In this document: piece by piece, positions 10,735 to 19,596 of the stretch
Numbering within the stretch: the first letter of the stretch is position 1
Layout: each line of letters starts with the position of its first letter
NCBI GenBank assembly: GCA_000697055.1
Contig: JNDT01001121.1
Coordinates: forward strand, 1-28,206
Source: Saksenaea vasiformis B4078
Lineage: Eukaryota > Mucoromycota > Mucoromycetes > Mucorales > Saksenaeaceae
Length of the DNA: 28,206 nt
Direction of reading: 5' to 3'
Program-made: the position numbers and the translations under genes
The notes under the pieces: model-generated
Database searches by the model: none
What the model was told of the DNA's origin: nothing
Seen by the model: only the letters and a program-made list of their open reading frames with translations

Positions 10735-11906
10735 CGCCTATATCTACCCGTGTATCTAAAACCTATCTTGATCTATGCGCTGTTTTGTATTACCCTTCAG
10801 ACCTATTCTCCCTACTCCTACACTTTCCTTGCTTCTTTCCGATAAGGGTAAGTTTATACGGCACTGTGTTTTTTTTCCTTTTTTTTCACTTCTCATAAAA
10901 AGAGCACTGCACCTTTATTCCTTACTATTCTGTGAACAACGCGTTACGTAAATAACTATTTCATCTAATCATGACAAGGTTTTATCAGCGTGGACTGGAA
11001 CTTGAAAAGTAAAATTGTGCTACTTCTCTTGAAGTTATACTCGTGTTACGCGAATTTTTTTGGGGGGATTTGAATATCAGCGCGTTGTGTGAAGAAACGT
11101 TTAAGCTGAGTAAGAGTAGAAGGTGACATCAAAAAATAATTAAACTTCCATTATCAATGCGTCAGAAACCACACAACCACATAGCTGATGGACAAGTTGA
11201 CCCAGATCCATTTCGTAGCATAATAACGCAACGCAAGCATCGCCGATGACGCTCAACGATATGCTTTTTGAACCGACGGTACTCTTAACTCTGTGATGAA
11301 GACCCCAGCTGCACTCACACTGGGCATGGACCATGCTAAAAGTGGGTTACACTTGTGTAAAGGTGGTCACACCGAAAATGGTAGTGTTACGCAGAAGTCT
11401 CCACTTAATCAAATGAAAGACGAGTACCCGTCATTCTTCTGGAAGCATTTAGCTCGGTTGTAGTTACGATCGTTTTCAAGGCAACATACAATTCAAGCTA
11501 ACGTTTCTCAATTATTTAAACATGAATTAGCGATTGAAAACGTGCGCTAGAGAGGATATCCATCCTATCATGTATTCGAACTGTGGCAGAACGAAATTTA
11601 AACGAGATCGCCCGCATGAGACCACAACTGACTATCCAATGTTTTAATTTTACGAATGCTCGCCACATTCTTTTCTTGAGATATTGAATCTCTTTTCTGC
11701 CACCGTTGCTAATGCAGTAAGCAAACAATATATTGGTTTTTGATCCGATTTTTCTTTTCCGGCGTATAGTTTCCATTTCTTTGTAACCTATGTAAAAAGA
11801 TCATTATAATGCCTTTTTGTCTTATTTTGATCGTGAAAAATGCAAATGGTTTTACAAAAAAAATGTGTCGTTTTGAAGGTCATTTTGTATGTATTCGATA
11901 TCGAAT
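10735..11906. other. intergenic region between convergent genes
   Basis: About 1.2 kb lies between the hexokinase-like gene (+) and the G3BP-like gene (-). It contains T-rich tracts and short frames on both strands (for example complements of 11140-11334 and 11516-11776) without motifs. It probably holds the two 3' UTRs. I saw no RNA gene or repeat. Confidence 0.5.
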
Positions 11907-13447
11907 TTACTTTTGTTCGCCACTGCTGCTGCCGCCACCGCCACCGCCACTACTACCACGATATCTGCTGCCTCCACCACGCGGACCACTTCCGCCACGG
12001 CGACGATTACCATCAGTACGGCGCGACTCTAACGGTGCACCATTTTGCTGCTGTCGAGTGAATGGCCGTTTTTTCATATGACGTTCCTCTGCAAAGACCA
12101 CCACATCATCAATTTCCACTTTACGTTGAGTCAAAGCTTTCTGAACCGCTTCAGTTGTAGTAAATTCTAGGATCGCGCATTTTTTGCCGACTAACACATT
12201 TAACGATTTGATTTCGCCAAATTGCGAGAAGGTCTCGCGAATTTGATCTTCTGTGAGGCTTGGGACGACGTTCTTCAAAAAGATTTCTGTCATATCTTCT
12301 ACGGAGTAACCAACGTGTAAGTCCCTTCCTAATGCCACAATCCATTTGTTGTTCTCTTTGTTTACCTTTACGAGACTCCTTGTTTGTCTGCGGGTGTAAT
12401 TGTCGTGGCTGAGACTCTGTAGGGCGAGTGGATTGCACAGGCGCCTTATTTTGTACAGCGACGGGGGCGACCGGCGTTGTGGTACTGGATTTTGCATCCG
12501 TCGCCTGGATGTTTCGTTTCTCGGAGGGACTGGCTGCTGCCAACTTTGCCCATGTCTTCGGAGTCGAATCTTCTTGCTTTATGTCGGCAACCTTGGGAGT
12601 TCCCTGAGAAATCGATTTTGTGTGCTCGGTTTTAACGCCATTTGTCGTGGCTGCAGCTGGCGTTTCCTCGGACACATTTTCAATCTTGTCACCCTTTTCT
12701 GCAACTGTAGTAGGTTGCTCAGTAGCAGGAGTTACGGAAGCAGCAACGTCATTCTCAGGCTCAGCCGCCTCTTTTGGACCCTCTGTCTCGGATACAACGA
12801 TTTCAGCTTGTTTCGGTACAGGAGATGGCTCCTGCGGTATCTGCTCAAGCTGCTGTTGTTCAGTTTCTCTCTCTTTCTCAGTGCTCTCTTCTTCTCTCTC
12901 CTCTTCGTCTTCCTCAGTCTCATGCGATTCATCTCTCAAAAACCGAAAGATATCATTGAGAACAAAATATCCATTGGGTTGTGGTGCCAGAAAGAACGTC
13001 TGACTAAATTTTTGTGCTGGACCATCACGGCTGCACATTTCGCCAAGCACCTGCAAAATGATTCCGTTGCCGGCGGACTCCTGACTGTCCACTTGCGTGA
13101 TATGAACCTTGCAATCTTCATAATCCAACTCATCAACCTTTTGGCGGATCGCCTAAAAAATGACTTCCTGTTCAGCAAAAATTGTACCCCCAAGAGAAAG
13201 AGAAGTTTAGCACTGCTTACTGAAACCTCACCTCAGGACCAACACAGGTTTCCGCCATTACAGCCTCTGTTCCTCTGACGAACTTCGAATCCTTGCTGTA
13301 GAAAGCATGCAATCGCTGCGGTTTCTTGTTCAAAAATGTATAGTATTCACGAACAAAAATGAGGCCCACATCCTGAGGTTGAAGGTCAGGAACCGCGTCA
13401 CTGTCGGTTTTCGCAATCCCTGTAGCCAATTGATTTACAGTCGTCAT
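11907..13447 (-). CDS. G3BP-like NTF2/RRM/RGG RNA-binding protein (3 exons, 474 aa)
   Basis: On the minus strand the exons are 13447-13232, 13152-12366 and 12328-11907. Introns are 79 nt (GTGAGG...TTTTAG) and 37 nt (GTAAAC...CATTAG). Residues about 20-135 form an NTF2-like domain (DVGLIFVREYYTFLN, CVGPEAIRQKVDELDY, VDSQESAGNGIILQVLGEM, NGYFVLNDIFRFL). A long acidic Glu-rich linker follows, then Ala/Thr/Pro-rich sequence. Next is an RRM (TEIFLKNVVPSLTEDQIR, KKCAILEFTT) and an RGG-type tail (RRRGGSGPRGGGSRYRG). This is the classical G3BP architecture (Nxt3 in fission yeast). From the family, such proteins nucleate stress granules and bind the Bre5/Ubp3-type deubiquitinase. The start is the first ATG. 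A large plus-strand frame over 12400-13278 is its antisense shadow. Confidence 0.9.
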
Positions 13448-14022
13448 CGTTCTAACTGGAGTGTCAAACTAACTGGAAAAAAAGTACAAACACCGCGATA
13501 GGGAGGCTTACAGTGGCTTGAATTAAGCGTCTCAATAGAAAGGTTGGCGCACAAGTCAAGAAGAAATGGGAGATGGAGAAAGAGAACTGAAAAAAAGGAA
13601 AAGACTGTATTTTCAGCCAATGACATAATCGTTTTAAAATCAAAGGCATCCGCCTTTGATCATTAAGAAAAAATGGGTAGTCAAAAATCCTACCACTGTT
13701 GATGATTTTATATTTATAATTTAGTTCATAGTGAAACGTTATAGCGAAAAGCAAAATGTATATGACAAAAGAGAATAGAAGCAGCTACGTTTGAGGCAGA
13801 AACGAAAGAGAAATGGGCAAAACCAAAGGGGTTTCAAATGACATGATCATGTCAGCGAAATTTTAAGGTGCAACCATTAAGGTGCGTACATACTGATAGC
13901 CTTCACGTCGGCTATAATAACCTACCTCCACGAAATATGAGCTCATGACTATACATATTACGTAATTACATATGCTTGCAAGGTAAATGTCGTTTTGATG
14001 GGAAAAGAAACAAGGAAAATCA
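13448..14022. other. promoter side of the G3BP-like gene, otherwise empty
   Basis: An AT-rich stretch between the G3BP-like start (13447, -) and a transposase relic. I found no motif-bearing frame. The 178-codon minus-strand frame covering 13863-14399 runs antisense to the transposase relic and is not supported. Confidence 0.45.
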
Positions 14023-14280
14023 ATGGACGAATTGGTACACGAATGGGGCACCATCCGTCTTAACATGTCACACGTAATGGACGTGTTGAATAAGTACGGT
14101 ATAGAACGTTGTTTTATGATGATGGACAATGAAGCAATATACACTCCAGAAGTAGTTGGTAATCTGACCGAGAGCAGAAGCAACAAATGCCTGTCTGTAC
14201 TTGTGCTCCTGTTAAAAACAAAAATGTATATATGGATTTTGAATACACATTTACGTAATCTAAATACTACTTTGCGTTGA
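14023..14280 (+). pseudogene. DDE (Tc1/mariner-IS630-like) transposase relic
   Basis: The open segment reads SHVMDVLNKYGIERCFMMMD followed by NEAIYTPEVVGNLTESRSNK. This is the expected block around the second catalytic Asp of DDE_3-type transposases, where family members typically read 'vmDNapIH...v...iesrg'. The expected downstream LPPYSPxLNPIE box is lost: after KCL the frame shifts (a few extra bases around 14195), and only an out-of-frame LYL remains. No intact N-terminal DNA-binding domain is visible upstream. It is a short non-functional fragment lying 300 bp before repeat copy 2. Any link between the two is a guess. Confidence 0.55.
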
Positions 14281-14580
14281 CACTGCCTCAATCCTGCGGT
14301 GAGGAGCAATGGATCTTTGCGCAGAGAAGCGATTATCTTCACTTCTAAATCAAATGTGTATTGTACTGGACCATTGTAATAGGTTCCCCAACGCAGCAAT
14401 CGGGAACCCTTAAAATGTCAGTATTTGAAAGGGATACATGAATTCTTTTCTACATGAAACGTCCCCGGTACGTACTGGGGCTGATTATACACAGAAACTC
14501 ATGTCTTTTGATCGATTGTTTAGACCTTTGGTCGTAAAAGCATGACACTGACTGCTCCATGGAAGCCATGAACAATTACT

Positions 14581-14880
14581 CCCACCCCCACCGAAATGGT
14601 GCGGGCTGTGGCACCCGCGAATGCGTGGGAATACCTTCGGGGTAAGTAAAATGACATCCAAATATCGTCCCATTTACTAACCATGAACAAATTGTTATGC
14701 TGTCTATATGAATTTCGCGTCCATCGAGGGGCCACGTTGATGTAAGTAATGTATGAATTTGTTGCCAACTTATGGATTAACGAACGCATGCTTGATTCTT
14801 TTCTTAGCGTAAAAGTGGTTCCTCATGGACGCAAAATTCATATAGACAGCATAACAATTTGTTCAATAAATAGTATATGT
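14581..14880 (+). repeat. dispersed fold-back repeat, copy 2
   Basis: Colinear with 217-518: the same CCCACCCCCACCGAAA start, the TACCTTCGGGGTAAGTAAAA block, CATTTACTAACCATGAA, an inverted repeat and the TTCAATAAATAGTAT end. Copy 2 is better preserved in its arms than copy 1. No coding capacity is seen. The two copies show that this is a multi-copy family in the genome. Confidence 0.75.
14685..14863. repeat. long near-perfect hairpin inside copy 2
   Basis: The left arm (14685-14741) contains CAAATTGTTATGCTGTCTAT then ATGAATTTCGCGTCCAT. The right arm (about 14807-14863) is its reverse complement, ATGGACGCAAAATTCATATA then GACAGCATAACAATTTG, with very few mismatches over about 38 bp and weaker pairing towards the loop. 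The ~65-nt loop begins GTAAGT and ends TTCTTAG. Confidence 0.8.
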
Positions 14881-15293
14881 ATCACATAAAATGACGCACG
14901 GTCCACAGAGTTGATAACATATCAAAAGCGAGAACGGAATCAACACCAATTGACCTAGCAAGCGTACCTTAATGGCTGTAGACCCACTGGAGCAGGTTGA
15001 GCAAGTTTAAGGGGGGCCTCTCATCATGCCCTGGTGTAAATGTAAAGAAGCCGTAATAGTAGAGTCATATCGACAATTATTCTTCAGCAAAAAAGCTGAA
15101 ACAAGCCAGGGTGTGCTCAATCAAACTAGATTATCCATTGCGTTATAATGACAGGATAACAGTCGCCCGTATTTATCACAGCTACCCAAATCTTGCGAAT
15201 AAAGAAATTGGCTGCTAAATTGTTTATGCGAAGTTGTCAAAACGTCATCCTCCCTCTTCTCTTCTTTTTTCTTTTCCTAAAGACTCTCTCAAA
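14881..15293. other. AT-rich spacer, nothing recognised
   Basis: About 400 bp between repeat copy 2 and the next decayed ORF cluster. It ends in a pyrimidine tract (TCTTCTTTTTTCTTTTCC) that could be an old promoter for the ATG at 15294. I recognised no gene or repeat. Confidence 0.4.
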
Positions 15294-16221
15294 ATGGATC
15301 TGTTCTGGTTAATTTCAGCTATACTCATCTCACTGGATTTCCCATTTCTGGGCCATGCTCCTCTCGCAATCAAAGGACACGCTACCACTAGAACCCCCAA
15401 ACTACAAGCCTAATGTCAGAGAAATTCTGCAGTCCAGCCCCGAAATCTTGTTACGCGGGTCGTCCCGTTTGACTCCATCGTTCGAGCAGAATATCGCGAA
15501 CACATTTACAATGGCATCGTCCAACTTATCAGCTTTGTTCGAGAAGTTGTGGTCCGAACTCGGTTATTCATTAATGCGTTTGTCATCAGAAAGTCACAGA
15601 TTCCCATGATAGATTGTAAGTTGATGCCTTAATTCCGGGCTACCTATGGGATCCTGGAATTGCACGATTGTCCTTGAATTAATCCTTTATCCCTTATGGA
15701 TTTTGGTGTCTGTTCTAGAGTTGTCGCGGGACATGCTATCGTGGAAAATTTTCCAAAAGCCAACAGTTCCGTGATTATCTAAAGGATCATTCCATGATAC
15801 ATCATGCAAGTCCCGAATTATTTTTTCCATAGCATTGGAACCATATATTCCAATCACATCGTTGAAAATCTCGATAACAGAATTGCCACTTACAGCCAGT
15901 ACAGATTGGGCCACACACTGTCCCGCTATGAATGCGTGTTCAAGAGGAAAATCATCAACGCTACTTACAATATTCGTTACGGGCCCTTTCTCAAGGGCCG
16001 TTGAGAAATCGGTCGACGTTATCTCACTGAAGTTATCACTAGCGGCAAATCCTGTTTGGCCAATACACTTCATGCGCTTGCTATCCATGCCAACTCCGGA
16101 CGCGGTGCATGAGACCATTGACAAGTTCGAAGATGTGGTTCCTCGTCCTTGCAATCCTGTAACTTTGTCTGCCTCTTATGGATACGGTGACAGAGAGCAA
16201 AAGCTCTGGACCGCCCTCTAA
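15294..16221 (+). pseudogene. fragmented mobile-element-type ORF (family uncertain)
   Basis: Coding-like pieces sit in different frames on the plus strand. The ATG at 15294 opens a short signal-like hydrophobic stretch that stops quickly. About 15432-15630 in another frame reads SIVRAEYREHIYNGIVQLIS then FVREVVVRTRLFINAFVIRK. About 15804-16004 reads VPNYFFHSIGTIYSNHIVEN then LDNRIATYSQYRLGHTLS. The last two resemble the N-terminal helical part of multi-copy mucoralean mobile-element proteins as I remember them, but I cannot name a family. No intron set restores one frame. The minus-strand frame at 15687-16154 is an alternative reading with no motif. Confidence 0.35.
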
Positions 16222-17059
16222 TAGACGGAATGACAACGGCAAGTACTGGTTGCCATTATAGACTAGTACCTATTGCCACAGGTAAGCACCTCAGCGATAA
16301 TCTTTTTTTTTTCGCATATGTGAATAAGGAATATCTACATCTTGTTAGAGTTGTCACTGCTGCCATCAAAGATATTTAAGGGGGATGATCAAGTTTTCCG
16401 CAACGTCTAAAAGTTGAGTGGATGCTGCGTGTTCCCGCGTCACGCATCCTCTCTTTCAAAAGGTTTTCTCTAAATAAAAGATATATGTTCTCTTTAAAAA
16501 CGTTTGCACTATTGTACAGCAATAAGAATTTCAATCGACTGTATTTCTTAGAACAGTGCGATTGCTCGGACATTGCATATCTATTCAAATCGGGGCACAA
16601 TTTCGTATTTACAAAAGTTCTGAATATCCGCGTAAGTAAAATGGCGATTTTAGACAACTTCACCCACCATGGCGTCCTCAAACATAGATATCGTGTTACC
16701 ATGTGGGATTGCGATGTGGATGCGTCGAAGAATCTTTACGAATATCCATGACTGTATGGCATGGTGGAAGTAGATCTGCCGTATTCCGTCTGTCAACAGA
16801 TCATCAAAACGAAGCAAATACTCTCACTACGAAAGTGGGTCCTCTCCTAGAAGTTTTAGATAGTTATACTTGTAGAAAGTCTTCGCATCAGGTTGTCCAA
16901 CAATTATTACCTGGAGAATTCGTTTCCTACTGCCTGGAGTCTTTTGCGACCACTGGGTGTCATATCTAGCACAAACTTGGACTCCCATTGGTTCAAAATA
17001 AGGGCTCCGAGCAGCGCAAACGATTCGACAAAACACACTGCTCTTGTGTCTTTTCCCCA
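16222..17059. other. gap with decayed-looking open frames
   Basis: Frames at 16422-16751 and 16703-16969 (+) are open but lack ATG support and recognisable domains. They may be further decay products of the element before them. The last 100 bp are the promoter and leader of the dihydrouridine synthase gene. Confidence 0.4.
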
Positions 17060-18243
17060 ATGTCCAAAAAAACTACGGCATTAGAGGTACTTGAGAGTAA
17101 ATCAAGGATCAATGTATGCGCACCTATGGTGCGATACAGTAAACTACCTTTCCGAGAACTTGTTTTAAAGTACATTTTATTGTCGATGAACGATGAGTCC
17201 TGATCTGTCTACAGGTACGGCGTCGATCTTGCCTATACGCCCATGATCCTTGCCGATGTATTCAAAAATTCGGAATTTGCTCGAGAATCGGATTTTACCA
17301 CTAATGCCAATGACGATCCGGTCGTTGTCCAATTTGCAGCAAACAATGGTGTAGATCTTGCTGCAGCTGCGGAGTTAGTAGCTCCCTACGTTGGCGGTAT
17401 AGGTAAAGAGACAACACAACCGAAAACGTATAGAAGTACTGATTTATTTCTTTCAAGATATTAATTGTGGATGCCCACAACGATGGGCTGTGCAGGAAAA
17501 AATTGGTGCCCATCTTATGTCTGATCCAGAAACTGTACGAGATATGATAAGAACCGTAAAAGCACGCGTAGATATTCCCTGTAGCATCAAGATCCGAGTT
17601 CATCCGAATCTTCAGTAATTCAATCTTGAGTAGTTTGCCGTTTGTTAACTGATTTGACTAGAACCACATATGAATTTGTGAAGCGCGCTGAGAGTGTCGG
17701 CGTTGATTTTCTGACAGTTCATGGTCGCACTCGGTGGCAAAAATCAACTGAGCCTGTAAATTTCGAAGGTATCAAGTTGGTGAAGGAATCGGTTGCTGTC
17801 CCTGTTATTGCAAATGGAAGCATCTTTTCTTATAAAGACGCCGACGAAATGTATGAGAGGACGGGTGTCGACGGTAAAGAAAAAAAGATGATAAAGATCG
17901 ACCTTAATCTCATAAGCGCGAATAGGCGTCATGTCTGCAAGAGGATTATTACAAAACCCTGCCTTATTTGCCGGTTACGAGTCAACACCATGGGAATGCA
18001 TAGAGGTATAAAAAAGTTCAACAGGTGTGACCGATGACTAACATGGGACGGTGCCAGGATTACGTTCGTCTGGCCCTCGGCTATGGCACAAATACCTTTA
18101 TTTTTCATCACCATCTGATGTTCATGTTTGAAGACATCATGAGCAACGCCGAAAGAAAAACATTTAATACATTATCAAGTATCCCTGCCATCCTAGATCA
18201 TCTGGAAGATCATTGGGGTCTAGATGTTAGCCGTCTAGTGTAG
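17060..18243 (+). CDS. DUS4: tRNA-dihydrouridine(20a/20b) synthase, DUS4 type (6 exons, 310 aa)
   Basis: Exons are 17060-17169, 17215-17402, 17458-17614, 17662-17873, 17926-18005 and 18058-18243. The five introns are 45-55 nt, and all junctions restore family sequence. The FMN-dependent Dus TIM barrel is clear: INVCAPMVRYSKLPFRELV (about 17-35), YTPMILADVF, DPVVVQFAANN, DINCGCPQRWAVQEKIGAHL with the catalytic Cys at 105, CSIKIRVHP, VDFLTVHGRTRWQKSTEPVN, VPVIANGSIFSY, VMSARGLLQNPALF and FHHHLMFMFEDI near the C-terminus. WAVQEKIGA and the HGRTRxQKSxxPVN form point to the Dus4 subfamily, which reduces U20a/U20b in the D-loop. Length matches small eukaryotic Dus4. It converges with the minus-strand gene ending at 18277. 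Confidence 0.93.
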
Positions 18244-18270
18244 ACGTGTTTGTAATCATAATCATCATCG

Positions 18271-18276
18271 AATAAA
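18271..18276 (+). terminator. AATAAA polyadenylation signal of DUS4
   Basis: A canonical AATAAA lies 28 nt after the DUS4 stop and directly abuts the stop codon (18277-18279) of the convergent gene. Cleavage downstream of it would make the DUS4 3' UTR antisense to that gene's last exon. Confidence 0.6.
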
Positions 18277-19317
18277 TTATTTCATGGCATGTAAAGCTGT
18301 CTCCAGTTTTGCTTGCACAGATTGACACATCTTGAGGAGCTGGAATAACAATGGTAGGAATTGACGTAAGTTGCGTCGAGTTGTGATCACTATGGACTTA
18401 CCACACTATGTTGATGAATGGTGGCAGACATGGTCTCGCGTTGAATGATTTTACGAGCTCGCTTGAACCGTTTTAACTGGATTAAATCCTCTGCATAGTA
18501 CAGCCAACACTTGCTTTCCCAAATCGGATCTCGTAGCCATTGCGCTAACTGGACCTGGCGTAGCGCTAAAGATCCAGCTTTTTCTGCCTGCAAAACGATT
18601 GAGCTCAGACAGCGGAAACCAGCCAGAAATACTTTACAAATGTGCTATTTGATTTCCCGAGCGAGCAATATGCCCCTCCAAGCACTGAGAAATAAACACC
18701 AGTGAATGCCAACGCGTCTGCCCGCGAGGCTAAGGACCACATACGACGGTACCTTTCACATTCATTTAGACAACTCTTTGCTCAGCACATAGCTTACGTT
18801 TACCACGATAAACTACGCAAGACGCAGGCGCGTTCAACATAATCCTTATGCAGTCGGATATATAATGCAATTTGCCCATTAAGGTTGACCTTTCCAGGAC
18901 CCGCCCGGAGACAGCCGCCCAATAGCATACGTTGCGCTGTGTTCTGCGAAATGATTCGTGCCTTGATGGCCTCCATCGTTTGGTAGTCTCGACAACGGAT
19001 CACACCGTAGGACTTGTCTTGATCTACTGGATATACGTACTGCACGGGCTCTCGTGGATCAGGTAGGTAAATGCTGATACCTTTTTGTAATCAGCGATAG
19101 ATGCCAAGAATGGATTGCTGCTTACGGCATGACGATGGTATGAGCTTGTCACATTCTTGCTGATGCACCCAGCAAAATATGGTATCAAAAGCATGCGATC
19201 GGGAATACGACATTTCAAAATACAAAGCGATTCCCATCCGATCTGGACTTCCAGTTGGCGGGCCATTTCTACGCGACTGCTTTCCAATTCTGAATGGATC
19301 GAACTGCAGCCGGTCAT
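18277..19317 (-). CDS. helical (TPR-like?) protein of unknown function (5 exons, ~278 aa)
   Basis: On the minus strand the exons are 19317-19081, 19039-18804, 18752-18638, 18587-18402 and 18339-18277, with introns of 41-62 nt. The C-terminal half is well supported: RRMWSLASRADALAFTGVYF, GSLALRQVQLAQWLRDPIWE, YYAEDLIQLKRFKRARKIIQ and a last exon ending QAKLETALHAMK. It looks like paired amphipathic helices. The N-terminal half is less certain. I start at ATG 19317, which follows a pyrimidine tract. An alternative uses ATG 19510, a mitochondrial-presequence-like start (MLRKSILGLHTYHFNRL) and a 45-nt intron (19081-19125), giving 341 aa. No enzyme motif was recognised. It lies downstream of ARP5 on the same strand and overlaps DUS4 3' sequence tail-to-tail. 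Confidence 0.55.
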
Positions 19318-19569
19318 TGCCAACAAGAGAAAGATAGGCTATCGAAGTTTCGAGAAGTATTAGGATAATATTTAGACCAACCGTTTCCCTTTCATTTCTG
19401 CTATATTTTGTGAAGATTGGCGGGGTTATCGGATTTAATTGTTGTGATAGCGTAGAGGGAAGTCGGTTGAAGTGGTAGGTGTGTAGACCCAAGATGCTTT
19501 TGCGTAACATCTGACCCTGAGTTTGGAATACATGGCTATACAATGCAATGATGTTGGAAGAAAACACCC

Positions 19570-19575
19570 TTTATT
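19570..19575 (-). terminator. AATAAA polyadenylation signal of ARP5
   Basis: Read on the minus strand, AATAAA occurs 22 nt after the ARP5 stop codon (19599-19597), at a typical distance for a fungal poly(A) signal. Confidence 0.55.
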
Positions 19576-19596
19576 TGATTATGTACGTATTATGCA

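Noticed and set aside
12400..13278. 292-codon plus-strand open frame
   Set aside because: It is antisense to the G3BP-like gene, whose NTF2, RRM and RGG parts are on the minus strand. The plus-strand translation is Cys/Leu/Arg-rich with no domain.
13863..14399. 178-codon minus-strand open frame
   Set aside because: It runs antisense to the DDE transposase relic, shows no motif and starts without promoter or splice support.
15687..16154. 155-codon minus-strand open frame ending TKIHKG, briefly considered as a lipase because of the KVHxGF motif
   Set aside because: The motif is followed at once by a stop, and there is no GHSLGG nucleophile elbow on that strand.
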